Positions 1-11,030 of a stretch of 64,000 nucleotides of DNA are shown piece by piece. Location: contig OV121091.1 of assembly GCA_921293015.1 (NCBI GenBank), positions 9,081,755 through 9,145,754 of the forward strand, in the 5' to 3' direction. Below the pieces are notes generated by a model that was not told the origin of the DNA, ran no database searches, and saw only the letters and a list, made by a program, of their open reading frames with translations. The stretch is from Phorcus lineatus. Lineage: Eukaryota > Mollusca > Gastropoda > Trochida > Trochidae. Numbering within the stretch: the first letter of the stretch is position 1; each line of letters opens with the position of its first letter. A program made the position numbers and the translations under genes.

Positions 1-825
1 CACCGTGTTGCAATATCTCTGTCTTCGAATTTAACAATCAATGACATGAAAACATACCTGGCGCAAGCGTTAGAAACATCCTATGTAATCCTAAAGAATG
101 TTGGTACCCGTCATTCACGATGTACTTTTTCAAATGTGTGTCATCGTCCGTAGAAGTGCATGAGCCAAATCTCCTTCTCTTAATTTATTGGTTGAATATA
201 TATTCTACAAGTTCATTGGTTCAAAATGACTGGACGCCGTGACAATAAACTAAGTAGCAGTCGAATGCCAAGATTACGCCATTATGACAGGACATATATT
301 CGGCTTGGTGGGTCCAAGGCGTTAAAATTCAAAAGGTATAATTAGAGACAATTAAATCAAGAATTGAAATTGAATGCGATATGATTATATAACGGCCACC
401 TGTGTGTCATAAAAAATAAGACTATTTAAATCAGTCTGATTGTTGTGACAACATTTGGCATACGTCGTAATTGATGTACACATGCTATGGGATAGTGCGC
501 ATAGCATCACATTTGAACACTGTCTTTCGCTTGGAACAATACAAATAATTAAAGATATATTTAACATCAATTCATCGGAGGTTTGAGTTGCTTGGATGAC
601 TTTAGATATGTTTAAACAGTTGTTTAGAATGTGAGATTTCCTGTTGTTTTTTCATTAAGGAGGTTATACTTCCGCCGACTAGCACGTCACGCGGCAGGAC
701 ACGCGACTGGACACGCCTTAGTGACCACGGGCCAGTTCAGTTCCGGTCACTGGTGCTAATTAGCTGGTGATTTGAAAAAGCCGTATTAAAGTTACTGGAA
801 AATTAGAATACGTATTTTAAAAATC
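1..825. other. Unassigned AT-rich DNA
   Basis: No open frame or repeat that I recognise. Around 660-750 there is a more GC-rich stretch with short words such as GACACGCGACT and GACACGCCT. The LINE protein frame becomes readable only from about 826, so part of this may be an unreadable 5' portion of that element. Confidence 0.3.
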
Positions 826-1250
826 ATGAAAGTTGCCATGGGTCATTTCAGTCGATCTTTAAGAAAGTATCACTGTCAGAATAATGTAACAAATTACATA
901 GAAGTAAAAGCAAAGTTTAAACGCTGCTGCAAGTGGAAAAAAGATCAGTATGATAAAAAGATCGCTGATGAGATTAATGATGCAGCCTCGCAAGGGATTG
1001 TAAACGTTTTTGGAGAGCTGTAAAATCTCGATTGATGTCAGATAAAGGGATGAGCAGTACTACTCCGGATATATGGTTTTCTTATTTCTCGAATCTTCTC
1101 AATCCATTGCAAACATCTGTGAAAACTAGTTTTGACGAAGAAGTCGATAGTTTTATTGATAACCACACGTGTGACTCATGCGAAAATCTTGATAATGAGC
1201 TTACCCATGATATATTAAACAGCGCTATCACGGAAAGAGAAAAAATTTAA
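826..1250 (+). pseudogene. LINE A ORF2 linker fragment (two frames)
   Basis: Two consecutive open stretches, 826-1023 and 1032-1250, separated by a stop and frame change. They match the position of the endonuclease-RT linker in LINE ORF2: a basic part (residues like KAKFKRCCKWKKDQYD), then WFSYFSNLLNP, a motif that precedes the RT 'fingers' in many LINEs. The equivalent part of the 47-51 kb copy is the ORF at 48,317-48,691. No catalytic residues lie here. The ATG at 826 is only where the frame happens to open. Confidence 0.6.
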
Positions 1251-1259
1251 AATAGTACA

Positions 1260-2087
1260 GATTTAAAACCTGGCAAATCACCTGGATATGATGGCATTCC
1301 ACCTGAATTTGTAAAGTTGACTAGTTCATTTTTCTTGTCCTATCTTCTCTTATTATTTAACAATAACTTGGACGGTGGTGTCTCTCCGGATAATTGGAAT
1401 ATTGGTATGATAATCCCATTAATTAAAGCAGGGTCACGACAAAACCCTAACAATTATAGAGGCATTTCGCTCCTAAGTTGTTGTGGTAAGATATTCACAG
1501 CCATTATAGAAAAACGAATAAGAATTTGGTTTGATATAAATGAATTAATCGCTGAATCACAAGCTGGTTTCCGCCCAGAATACTCCACTGTCGACCAAAT
1601 ATTCTTTTTACAAGCCTTATGTACAAAATACCTAAGCAGACCGAAAGGCAGATTCTATTGTGGTTTTATAGATTTTAAAAAGGCATTCGACCTTGTTGAG
1701 AGAAGAAAATTGCTATATCTACTTGTTAAAAATGGATGTCATGGTAAGCTATATAATGTATTAAAAAATATGTATTCATCTGTAAAGGCAACTGTTAAAA
1801 TTGGTAACTGTATGACATCTTCTTTTGATACATCTACTGGAGTTAAACAAGGGTGCATTTTAAGCCCTGTACTGTTTATATTTTTCATCAATGAACTTGT
1901 ACATGAAATGTATAAATCCTGCAGCTATAGAATATGTGTTAATCAAAGTATCGACGATTTGATGCTCTTATTATTTGCAGATGATGTTGTACTATTTTCA
2001 TTTTCCACTATCGGCCTACAGCGGCAATTAGATGTCTTATATAAATATTGTTTGAAATGGGGATTACATGTTAACTTAGAAAAATAA
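1260..2087 (+). pseudogene. LINE A reverse transcriptase domain
   Basis: Reverse transcriptase fingers and palm of LINE ORF2; it would copy element RNA into DNA at a nicked chromosomal target. The readable frame begins near 1260 (KPGKSPGYDGIPPEFVK), before the first ATG at 1317. Motifs in order: NPNNYRGISLLS (about 1441-1476), QAGFRPEYSTVDQIFF (about 1560-1605), motif A GFIDFKKAFD (about 1662-1692), motif B GVKQGCILSP (about 1840-1870) and motif C FADD (about 1974-1985), so all three metal-binding aspartates are still visible. The frame stops at 2087 just after motif C; the thumb continues in another frame. Confidence 0.85.
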
Positions 2088-2207
2088 AAAATAATTGTTT
2101 TCAGAAATGGAGGTATTTCATCCAAACATGAAAAATGGACTTATAATAATATAATTCTTCAAACTGTCACATACTACAAATATTTCGGTATTGTATTTTC
2201 ATCAAGA

Positions 2208-3167
2208 TTGATATGGACAAAGTCGTGTGAAACTCTAGCTATGCAGGCACGAAAAGCACTGGAATCAGTTCACATATTGTTGCATAAAAATAGACATATT
2301 GATTTCCAAACTGCTTGTAAAAAATTTTATTCCAAAATATCTCCTATTTTGACTTATGGTTCGGAAATTTGGGGAGTGAAGTATCAAGATACAATAGAAA
2401 AAGTACAAACTAGCTTTTTAAAAAGATTTCTTGGGGTTGGCAAATACGCTTCAAATAAGGCTATATTGGGAGAAACTGGACGATACTGTTTGTTTATAAA
2501 AACACAGGTTAAAGTTATAAAGTATTGGATAAGGCTTTTAAGGATGAGTTATTCCCGTATCCCACTACATTTATATGAAATGCTTAAATTACAAGACGAA
2601 AATGGTAAGGTTAATTGGGTTTCTCATGTTCGTGAGATGTTATTTACTAGTGGTTTTAGTTATGTGTGGATCATGCAAGATGTTGGTGATGCTACTATGT
2701 TTATATCTGCCTTTAGAAGGCGTTTAGTTGATATCTATATCCAAACCTGGAGAGAGAATATTGAAACCTCATCATATCTGTCACATTATTCCAATATAAA
2801 AAATCTATTCCAGTGTGAAACATATATCTATAAACTTAATGATAGAAACCTGGTCAGATCAATGTGTAAATTTCGTATATCTCTCCATGATTTTAGAGTT
2901 AATCATAAACGTAAGAAGAACATTAACGTGATCCCTGATACAGATTCTTTCTGCTTATATTGTGACAAAAATGTTGTTGAAAATGAATTTCATGTTTTCT
3001 TTGAGTGTAGTAGATATGCTTCACTCCGTATTGAATATCTCCTGTCCATTAAGCACAATTTTAAAGGCAGATTGACATTGTACAAAATATTTAACACAGA
3101 GAATGTGAATATAATACGATTAACCTCCATATACCTGTGTAAACTATTCAAACTAAGAGCAATGTAA
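2208..3167 (+). pseudogene. LINE A RT thumb and C-terminal domain
   Basis: A 319-residue open frame continuing the RT thumb and C-terminal region of LINE A. It begins in WTKSCETLAMQARKALE and includes ILTYGSEIWG, FLKRFLGVG, and a C-terminal Cys/His knuckle CLYCDKNVVENEFHVFFEC (about residues 245-263), which in LINEs is thought to help bind the element RNA. The corresponding halves in the copy at 47-51 kb flank a nested insertion, so this uninterrupted copy shows what the host frame there should look like. The ATG is incidental: homology extends upstream in a different frame (2094-2207). Confidence 0.75.
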
Positions 3168-3260
3168 TACCGGTCATGTGACAACAATTATACTTTTTAT
3201 TTTACAACTGTACCATGGGCCATGTGGCCTGAACTACTGCAAATAAAGAAGATGATGATG

Positions 3261-3914
3261 AGAAAGAGTTGTTTACACATGTACAGCGCCAGGGATAAAC
3301 CTGAAATATTAGACATAGAACTAAAATGAAACAAATATTTCAATCAGTCTAATGTCATTCGTGAAATTGCTTATACGTATACAAATCAGAGGTGATAATG
3401 AACAGGTGGTATTGTTTCGTGTCCAGGGGACCCATCTTCTGTTTGTTCCGAGCTTTGTGAAAGAAGAGTTGAGACACAAAACGTCTGCGCATCAGGTGAC
3501 ATCATGCTGTTGAATGGTCGCTAGGCGTTAGACCAGACCACGTGGTCCACGAAGCCTACGCGTTCAGCGCGTCCCTGCATGACCAATCCTGCACGTGCAG
3601 CGAGTAGGTATAACTAGGGGTTCTGGACCAACGGAGGCCACAACGTATTTTCTCATTAACCATAACACAAAAACTACTATGCAGTTTTCTCAGACTGACC
3701 AGGCTCAAGCAGCAGTTGCAACAAGGCGAGAAGACTGAGTGACATTTTTTTTTTGTGTGAAATATTCATTTAACTATCTGTTGTTGACTGATGGCGAGAA
3801 GACTAAAGTGAAAAATTATCTTTATTCATTAAATTTAATGAAATAATTATTGATACATGAAAATTAAACATGAAAAAAATCTATATAGTTGTAATAATAA
3901 TAATAATAATAATG

Positions 3915-3971
<57 letters not shown>

Positions 3972-4084
3972 TGAATTAGATAACAACCATAAATGTTGAT
4001 GTTTTAAGGCGTCTGAAATCTGCCTAAGTTTTGGGTGGCTCCCTGAAGATGTATTTAATTGGCTTGTTTTATATTTGATAGACT
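3261..4084. other. Unassigned stretch with short ORF and (AAT)n
   Basis: Contains a palindrome GACCACGTGGTC near 3,535 and a 19-codon ATG-to-stop frame near 3,680-3,740 (starts MQFSQTDQAQ) preceded by a GC-richer 5' flank. I cannot assign it. The phrase GGCGAGAAGACT occurs twice (about 3,727 and 3,794). The rest is AT-rich with the microsatellite listed separately. Confidence 0.3.
3892..3971. repeat. (AAT)n microsatellite
   Basis: About 26 tandem AAT triplets with one TGA interruption near 3,913. Confidence 0.95.
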
Positions 4085-4750
4085 GCGTGTGTATAATGAA
4101 GGCTGCAGAATTGATAAAAGAATGTACCCAAAAGGCTGCAGGTGTCTTGTATAGGCATGACGTGTCTCTTTTAGGCTACATTTTTATATAAGCTTGATGA
4201 GTATATAAGCTTTGGGTATATCAAACAGATTGTAGGTGCTTTATGTTGACTTTATGTGTATCTAAAAGACTGCATGCGATTTACATAGTCTGGTGTGCAT
4301 GTGTTGATAAAGGCTTTATGTGTATATAATAGGCTGTTGATTTTTTATATAGGCATGATGTGTACTAAACAGGCTGCAGTTCTTTATGTTGACTAACAGG
4401 CTAGACTGAAAGTGCTTTTATTGGCTTGATGTGTATCTAATTGGTTGCAGGTTTTTAATAATATTATGGGTTAGATGTGTATCTAATAGGGTGCAGGTGT
4501 TTAATAATGGCTCGATGTGTATCTCCTGATGTGTATCTAATAGGCTGCAGGTGTTTAATAATGGCTCGATGTGAATCTATTAGGCTGCAGATGGTTTACG
4601 ATTATATAGGCTTGATGTGCATCTAAGAGGCTACAGATGGTTAAATAAGCTTGATGTGCATCGAACAGGCTGCAGGTGTTTTATATAGGCTTGATGTGTA
4701 TCTAATAGGCTGCAGATGTTTGATTTGTTTCCAACAGGCTGAAAGTGTGA
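4085..4750. repeat. Degenerate ~40 bp minisatellite
   Basis: Recurring words GGCTGCAGGTGTTT, ATAGGCTTGATGTGTATC and TAATAGGCTGCAG appear in the same order at irregular 35-60 bp spacing, most regular between 4,440 and 4,720. It is old and diverged. A GGCTGTAAATC word near 5,819, beyond the mariner fossil, may be an outlying copy. Confidence 0.75.
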
Positions 4751-4983
4751 TATACTTTCTAGTATATATTGGTTCTAGAAAGATAACCAATAATTTAATA
4801 GACAGATAACAAAACATGAATGGACTATACAGATAACCAAACATGAAATGCAAGAGCAGGTTGGGTGTTTTATTCACAAAGTAAGTTCTCTATTTCAGAT
4901 GACGGCCACAAAGGGTAAAGTTTAAAAAAATTCCACTGATAAAACAGAAGACAGTCCGTGTTATGAGTACCATGAAAGTGGTG

Positions 4984-5720
4984 TCAGTGTCGGGTGTGAC
5001 CCCAAATTACAGTCAATACAAGAAAAGACTGTCTATTCCCCATGCGGCAAAAGTCTTCTGACTGGCCCCTCAACCCAACCTCAGTAGCTGCCTTCAGTTC
5101 ATCATCATCGCCAAATCTTATACCAAAGAAGTGTAATTTCAAATTGCAAAACAGATTGAGATCGCTTACGGCCAGATCTGGACTGTAAGGGGGATGGTTA
5201 AGTTGTTCAAAGCCACATTGTTGAAGTTCAGTCTGTACAATACCACTCTTCTGCACTGTAGCGATCTCAGGACGAAGCAGAACTCCTGCAGTTAACATGC
5301 TGCGTCTCTTCTACTTGATCGCCTCAGCAAGTCAGCACAATAGACTCCTGATATGGTAGTTTTAGGTGGATTATAGTGTATGAGTATCCCGCCACTTGAA
5401 TCCCATAAAATAGTCGTCATGATCTTGCCAGCAGAAGACTGAATTCTGAACCTCTTGGATGAAGGAGGGTGCATATGCTTCAATTGCATGTATTCATGCT
5501 TGCTGTCAGGATCCCAGTGATGAATCCACGTTTCATCCCCTGTAGCCAGACGGGCATGAAAGGTATCAGGATCAGCATTGTAGATGCGGAAGAGCTCACG
5601 ACTTGATTCATCTCTTTGGTGTCGATCTTGTTCATTAGGTTTCGTGGCACCAATCTTGCAGAAACCTTGGTGCTAATGATTTATGGTGCAAACACTTCCA
5701 TGAGAAATGCCACACTCTGA
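4984..5720 (-). mobile_element. Mariner-family transposase fossil (antisense)
   Basis: Reading the minus strand from about 5,650 to 4,984 gives a mariner transposase core in two frames (5,489-5,292 and 5,298-4,984). Landmarks: ATGDETWIHHWDPDSK (contains the first catalytic Asp; upstream of the ATG at 5,489), SSAGKIMTTILWDS, and NHPPYSPDLAVSD (third catalytic Asp of a DD34D triad). The expected HDNAPAH-type block with the second Asp is replaced by LLRPEIATVQKS, so the enzyme would be inactive. The N-terminal helix-turn-helix region and terminal inverted repeats are not readable. Family membership is clear from the YSPDLAPSD-type motif; the subfamily is not. Confidence 0.85.
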
Positions 5721-5849
5721 AGATATCTCGTCCACCTTTATTTACGATCGGACATGATAAAGCAACCATATTATATTTAAAACCTTGCCATGATTTCAGG
5801 GGGTATGTATGTTCAACAGGCTGTAAATCTCAAGTAAATGATAGGAAAG

Positions 5850-7470
5850 GGATGTAAACTGTCATCAGATGGCCTCTCCCAATACTCACTTCTATGAACT
5901 TCCCGTCAAACGTATGAAGTTTCATGTGCGCCAGAATTTGATCAGAAGATATAGCAACAGATTCTGCAGAGATGAAATGGGTTCACAACTTCATGGACGA
6001 AATCATTATACATGGTACTAGTGTGGAGGAGCAATACAAACAGCTGACTCGTGTTTTCCATGTGTTCAGAGACAAGTGACTGACCTTAACCAAATCAAGT
6101 GTCAGCTTAGAATGAAGACTCTATAAATTATTGGTCACGTGTTATCGGAGCAAGGTTTAAGCCAAGCGGAATCCAAGGGTGTTAGCTGTCAATAAAGTAA
6201 GAGCACCTTCCTAGCCCAAGAAGTCAGAAGTAAATTCATCGAGAATTGGGCTACACTCTCTGAACCTTTACACAAACTTACCTTTGAATAGGGAGATGAG
6301 CATCAAAATACCTTAAAAAAAACTTCCAAACCAAGACGAAAGCTCTAGCCTTGGTCTTGGCATGTGCACGATTTCACCTGTATGAAGCCCGTTTCGATCG
6401 GATAACAGATTTTAAAAAAGTGTGCTAGAAATGAACGCTTACTGTTGCGAATGCAAGAATACAACTACATGGTCAAGTACATGAAAGGAGAAAATATTAT
6501 TGCTATCCACCGACAAGAATCTTGAATCCAAGTAGAGCAAGTAATTCTGAAACTGGATCAGTGGAAACTGATGAGTATGTGAGATTCGTCGCATTTGAAT
6601 ATACACCATCAGCATTGGACCATTACCTTCAGGTAATAGCATACTTGTGCTCATGGACAATGACAGCTACTAGTAGACTTCTATTTCGATTTCTATACAA
6701 TGAAAACGATTCCAACTACAGTGCTATCATAGACTGTTTGACAAAGGCGTTTCGTAATCATGGCTTACCCTGTTCCATAACGACTGACAAATTAGGAGAT
6801 GAACATACTATGTTTGGAAATTTGATTTACAGTCTGGAGAATATCGTTGCTATGCAACTAGTAAATTCTTCCACGTAAGATAAAGTGAACAGAGCACAGT
6901 ATAACCAGATTATACGCCCCTGATATTTTACGGAAACCAATCAGAATTGGGTATTTCGCACAACATCAAGGAATAGTTCATAACACGTCAACGCCTTATT
7001 GGCCACAGGCGAAAGGTAAGGTCGAGCTACAAAAAAGGTCGTTACTCAAAAGTGAGAATTGCACAAGTAGAGGGAATGGATTGGAGGAGAAAGTTTCAGG
7101 ATTTCCTTACCATGTAAAGGAGTACTTATGATCCATCTGCCGGAAATCTCCGGTGAATATCCTTTTCGACGACAGATCAGAACCAAATTACAAAAATGGA
7201 CAAATTTCAGAATGGATGACTTCAGTGACAGAAACTGTGATGCTGGACAAAAGATGAAAGGGAACGATCATGCAGAATAGAAACGACATGCTCAACAATC
7301 TTCAATTGTCTTTCATAATATAGTTATTGTGAGACAAGTGCGTGATAATAAGTTGGCGAGCAATTTCGATCGCATAAATTGTAGTGTTGGTACAGGTAAT
7401 TCAGTAGAGATAGAGGCTGATACATTACTCATGTGAAAAAGTATGTCACAAAACTAGTTGTGAATGGTGA
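5850..7470 (+). mobile_element. Ty3/Gypsy retrotransposon pol remnant
   Basis: A decayed pol polyprotein readable only by switching frames. In order: RT palm remnant FMDEIIIHGTSVEEQ (about 5,990-6,035; corresponds to the catalytic DD of Gypsy RT), VFHVFRDK and a GHVLSEQGL-like block (6,130-6,160); RNase H/connection ALALVLACARFHLYEARF (about 6,343-6,396); RMQEYNYMVKYMKGENII (6,440-6,500); TDEYVRFVAFEYTPSAL linker; integrase HGLPCSITTD (about 6,757-6,790) and PYWPQAKGKVELQKRSLLK (about 6,992-7,048); FRRQIRTKL (about 7,165-7,195); and a tail ending THVKKYV (about 7,425-7,445). LTRs, gag and protease are not found. Many stops and frameshifts: long dead. No envelope gene was seen. Confidence 0.85.
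6522..6878 (+). pseudogene. Gypsy RNaseH-integrase linker and integrase core fragment
   Basis: The only long open frame of the Gypsy remnant (118 residues). It starts in the spacer between RNase H and integrase (VETDEYVRFVAFEYTPSAL) and runs into the integrase core, with HGLPCSITTDKLGDEH, where the usual catalytic TTDNG is TTDKL: the Asp is kept and the following Asn is changed. The zinc-binding domain and first catalytic Asp are not recognisable. Homology continues in other frames to about 7,450. Confidence 0.7.
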
Positions 7471-7639
7471 TTGCATAGTGTCGAAAAAGTGTGCTGATGT
7501 ATCTGATAACCAGAATGTGCCAGATACAAGTATATGTATATATTTAAAGGCTGGTATCCGCCACTATACACGGTGTTGGCGTGGCCAAGTTGACCTAAAA
7601 AACTACACCTTGAAGGGAAAAATTTAGGGTACTTATTTT

Positions 7640-8810
7640 CAAAGTGGAATAAATCAAAATCTTCTTACCGGAAAGTTATCATATTTACACAATATATCCT
7701 TGACACTTCAAAGAAGGGGAATTCCTTAAACATGTTTGATCCAAACTGAAAACTAAAAGAGTACTTGACAGCATTTACTTCATTTATGTTTCCAAATTTG
7801 GATTAACTCTGTAAATGTCACGTGACTAGATTCTTATCATTACCATACCAAAAGATCCATTTACAGTGTCAGATTTCACTGCCTTCCCAGCCTGACTGGG
7901 AAATCAAAACCTCCCCCGTCCCATATATACCCCAAATATTTAGCTATGGTTGTGGGGAATAAGCTATAGAGACTTGTGAGTAAGGTTATGAAAAGATAAC
8001 TGTGACAGGAAATGGATTTAGACGATTTTGTATAACTTTTGTCAACAATAGTGAAATATTCACTTCAAATACATTCAAACATTTTTAAAAGACTATGATT
8101 GTTTTAGACAACTTTTAACAAAATGGCCTATAGTTAATTATTTAATTAAAGATCTGATTTGATTAGTGTTGGTCATCTCATTAAATATATAAAACTTAAT
8201 ATACTGATGATAATATCAGCTTATCTCACAAAATCAAACTTCATGTTTTATAACTTATGGGCTTTTCCTGATTATTATGCACCATTACTGCCCTGTCACT
8301 TTGTAAATCAGAAGGTTTTCGGGAGCATTAAATGAAATTATAACAGATTTTAATGATTAATTTTTTTTCATGTTCAAATGAGCCAGCATGTCCGTTAAGG
8401 ATAGATGAAAGATTATAACCTTTGATTTAAAATGATGAATTTCATCTTACGTCGCTGTAAACTTGGAAAGATAAGGAAGAAATGGAGTGCGTCTTCAAAA
8501 TTATGGATACAGTTAGAAGCTGGTATCGGACATATGACAAACTTTAGTAACTGCTTTCAAGCCGAAGTCGGAGGTGAATCAACTGACAAAATCATTGTTC
8601 ATGATATAGATTGAAATAAATTGGGTTAGTTTTTATTTCTTTTTATCTGCCTTTGAATTCCCAAAGAGTGTTGGAGTAGACAACGTCAAGATGAGGGACT
8701 TCCAGATATTAACTGTCTCTGGAAGACTTATTTTAAATATTTCCTTGCGTTACATGTGATGCTTTGTAGGTTGTATCTACGTGTCAGACACATTATTGCT
8801 TTAACAGGCA
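7640..8810. other. Unassigned AT-rich stretch
   Basis: No recognisable protein or repeat. A 60-codon frame at 8,432-8,614 has no motif I know. Confidence 0.3.
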
Positions 8811-8911
8811 GTCTGGTAATCTTATGAAATACGACGTCGTCCGTTATAACGTTCAGGGAAGTGTCGTCTAGGAAATATATACTATCCCCGGCCTCCTTTT
8901 AATGGTGGATT

Positions 8912-9610
8912 TTGAAAAAGCTTTCGATACAGTGGGTTGGACATTTATTGAAAAAACTCTTTCTTTTTGGGGAATCAATCAGGAAATGGATAAGTACATT
9001 GTATAATGAGATCGAATCATGTGTAATCGTAAATGGTTTTGGGTCGAGATTTTTTTATATTTTTAGGGGCTGTCGTCAGGGAGATCCACTCTCCCCCTAT
9101 TTGTTTCTTTTATGTGTAGAAATATTAGCAATTCTAATACGAAATAATAACAACATAAAAGGTATTAAAGTAGGAAATATAGAATATCTACTTTCACAAT
9201 ATGCTGATGATACAACTTGTACTCTTGATGGTTCTGAGAGATGCCTCTATGCTGTACTTCAAACTTTAAACTTCTACGCTCGATTTTCTGGCTTAAAACA
9301 AAACTTATTTGGATTGGCTCCAAAAAAAAGATCAATAATGAAACTATGCCAAAACTGGAAACTGGATTGGAATCAGGAGCCTTTTAAATTGCTTGGTATT
9401 ACGTTTTCCACTGATCTAGAAGAAATGGTTAAAAGTAATTATGATAGCAAACTAAAACAATGTGAAAATTTGATGACCATATGGTCAGTGCGTAATATAT
9501 CTCCTATAGGGAAAAACACGATTCTCAAATCACTGATACTTCCAAAACTCAACCACTTATTCTCTGCACTTCCCAACCCACCGGATGCAGCTATTGAAAA
9601 ATTCCAATAA
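8912..9610 (+). pseudogene. LINE B reverse transcriptase domain
   Basis: A 232-residue frame covering RT motifs B and C and the thumb. The true frame for motif A is at 8,884-8,940 in another phase, so the ATG at 8,912 is not a start codon of the element. The catalytic YADD is intact, as is the QGDPLSPYLF block. One frameshift just after motif A and the stop at 9,610 make it non-functional. Confidence 0.8.
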
Positions 9611-9833
9611 AAGTGTTTTTATTTCATTTAGGGTTATAAACCAGACAAGATAAAAAGATCCCAAATGATATGTGTTACAGAAGATGGTGGAATTAAATGT
9701 CCGAAAATAAGCGAGATGATTTATTCTCAGAAATTAGCAATGGTAAGGAGAGCCTTTATTTCGCAATCCAAGTGGCAAAATCTATTTTTTAGAAATTACC
9801 CCAACAATTAAGAAACAAAGTGTTTATGAGATA

Positions 9834-10037
9834 ATGAGTAAAGAGCATAAAACAAATATCCTTTCACGTATAAACAATCTATTTTACAGAGACATTGTAA
9901 AATGTTGGTGGATGTTCATAGATGAGCTAAATAAAGGTATACTAACAAATGATGACATCATGTCACAACCGGGTTGGCTAAACGACCACATACAAATGGG
10001 GCATAAAATTGTCTTTATAACAAAACTTAATGATTAA
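9834..10037 (+). pseudogene. LINE B C-terminal fragment
   Basis: A 67-residue frame continuing the LINE B post-thumb region, with WWMFIDELNKGILTNDDI and LNDHIQMGHKIVFITKLND, which resembles the 'W..G...i.Dl' segment before the zinc-like knuckle of L1/I-type ORF2. It is a fragment only; downstream residues (RFINDFIDHEGQFYTHRDF) lie in the next frame up to about 10,110. Confidence 0.6.
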
Positions 10038-10137
10038 GTCCTAAGATTTATAAATGATTTCATAGACCATGAAGGGCAATTTTATACCCATAGAGATTTT
10101 TGTAATATATACTCAGTTGATGCTATTTTTTTTAAAT

Positions 10138-10658
10138 TCAACTCATCGACTCCAGCACAGACTTATATAATTCAGCTCATCACCTCAATCACAATCATTT
10201 TTAATTGGACTCATCGCCTCAATTTACAGACTTGTATAATTTAACTCATTGTCTCCACCACAGATTTGTATAATTTAACTAATCGCCTCAATAATCGACT
10301 TATTTAATTTAACTCATCATCTCAATCAAAGACTTGTCTTTTCAAATTCATCGCTTCAATCACAGAATTGTATAATTTTACTTATTGCCTCAATCACAGA
10401 CTTACTTGATTTAACTCATCGCCTCCACCACAGACTTATTTACTTTAACTCATCGTCTCAATCACAGACTTGTATAATCTAACTCATCGCATCAATCTCA
10501 GACTTGTATAACTAAACTTATTGCCTCAATCACAGACTTGTTTAATTCAACGCATCGCCTCCTTCACAGACTTGTTTAATCTAACTCATCGCCTCAATCA
10601 CAGACTTGTATAATTTAACTCATCGCCTCAATCACAGACTTGTTTAATTTAAAATTAA
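10138..10658 (+). repeat. 34 bp minisatellite, forward array
   Basis: About 15 units of a 34 bp repeat with the core words CCTCAATCACAGACTTG and TATAATTTAACTCATCG. Units are 75-95% alike by eye. The same repeat occurs in the opposite orientation at 11,966-12,240. Confidence 0.9.
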
Positions 10659-11030
10659 TTGAAGTCCTACGCAGCAGCCTTGACGGCAAGCACAGAAAAG
10701 TTGTAGAATTGCGGCAAGTCAAGCTGGCGCAAGTATTCTGAATTGTATTATTGTCGTTTTATTTTCATAATGGACGATGAGATTTAAACCTATGTTGAAA
10801 CAATTGGGAAATCATTGAGCATTTATAGCAAAGAACCATTCAATTTAGCTTATGAGGCCTTTAAGACAAGAAGGTCTTTTGAAATAACGCTTCATCCGTC
10901 GGGCTTCGTCCGTAAGATGTACATGTATGTTCATGTAATATGTACATGTTTGAAATGATATACATACACGTATGTTCATGAAATTCCAAATGAATCAAAT
11001 TAAATTATTGATTTGTCTATTAGGTCAAAT
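10659..11030. other. Spacer between array and LINE fossil
   Basis: No coding motif. ACATGTATGTTCATG and its near copies near 10,920-10,985 form a short local repeat. Confidence 0.3.

Larger units (their letters stand above)
826..3260 (+). mobile_element. 5'-truncated LINE (family A), degenerate ORF2
   Basis: Non-LTR retrotransposon encoding the linker, reverse transcriptase and C-terminal domain of ORF2; no endonuclease is readable upstream, so it is 5'-truncated. The coding line is broken into at least four frames (826-1250, about 1260-2087, 2094-2207, 2208-3167). Reverse-transcriptase landmarks in order are GKSPGYDGIPPEF, NPNNYRGISLL, GFIDFKKAFD, GVKQGCILSP and LLLFADDVV. The C-terminal part ends in a Cys/His knuckle (CLYC...EFHVFFEC). 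The 3' end has GGCCATGTGGCC followed by AATAAAG and a GATGATGATGA tail. It is closely related to the LINE at 47.4-51.65 kb, which shares the same order of motifs. Clade is uncertain; jockey/CR1-like is my best guess. Not functional. Confidence 0.85.
8810..10130 (+). mobile_element. LINE family B (L1/I-type, Tx1/Nimb-like) RT fragment
   Basis: A LINE of a different clade from A. The readable line starts near 8,815 (RQSGNLMKYDVV), enters RT motif A IPGLLLMVDFEKAFDTVGW (about 8,884-8,940), motif B GCRQGDPLSPYLFLLCVE (about 9,068-9,123), motif C SQYADDTT (about 9,195-9,218), then the thumb LLGITFS, NISPIGKNTILKSLILPKL and FSALPNPPDAA. After a frame change it continues YKPDKIKRSQ, GGIKCPKISEMIYSQKL (9,690-9,740) and W...LNKGILTNDDIM (9,910-9,960). 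The C-terminal Cys domain is missing, so it is truncated at both ends. The same clade supplies the fossils at 33.8-34.3 kb and 43.4-44.9 kb. Confidence 0.85.

Noticed and set aside
5850-7470. An endogenous retrovirus rather than a Ty3/Gypsy retrotransposon
   Set aside because: The integrase and linker motifs are of the Ty3/Gypsy type, and no envelope-like frame follows; the sequence after 7.47 kb has no recognised coding.
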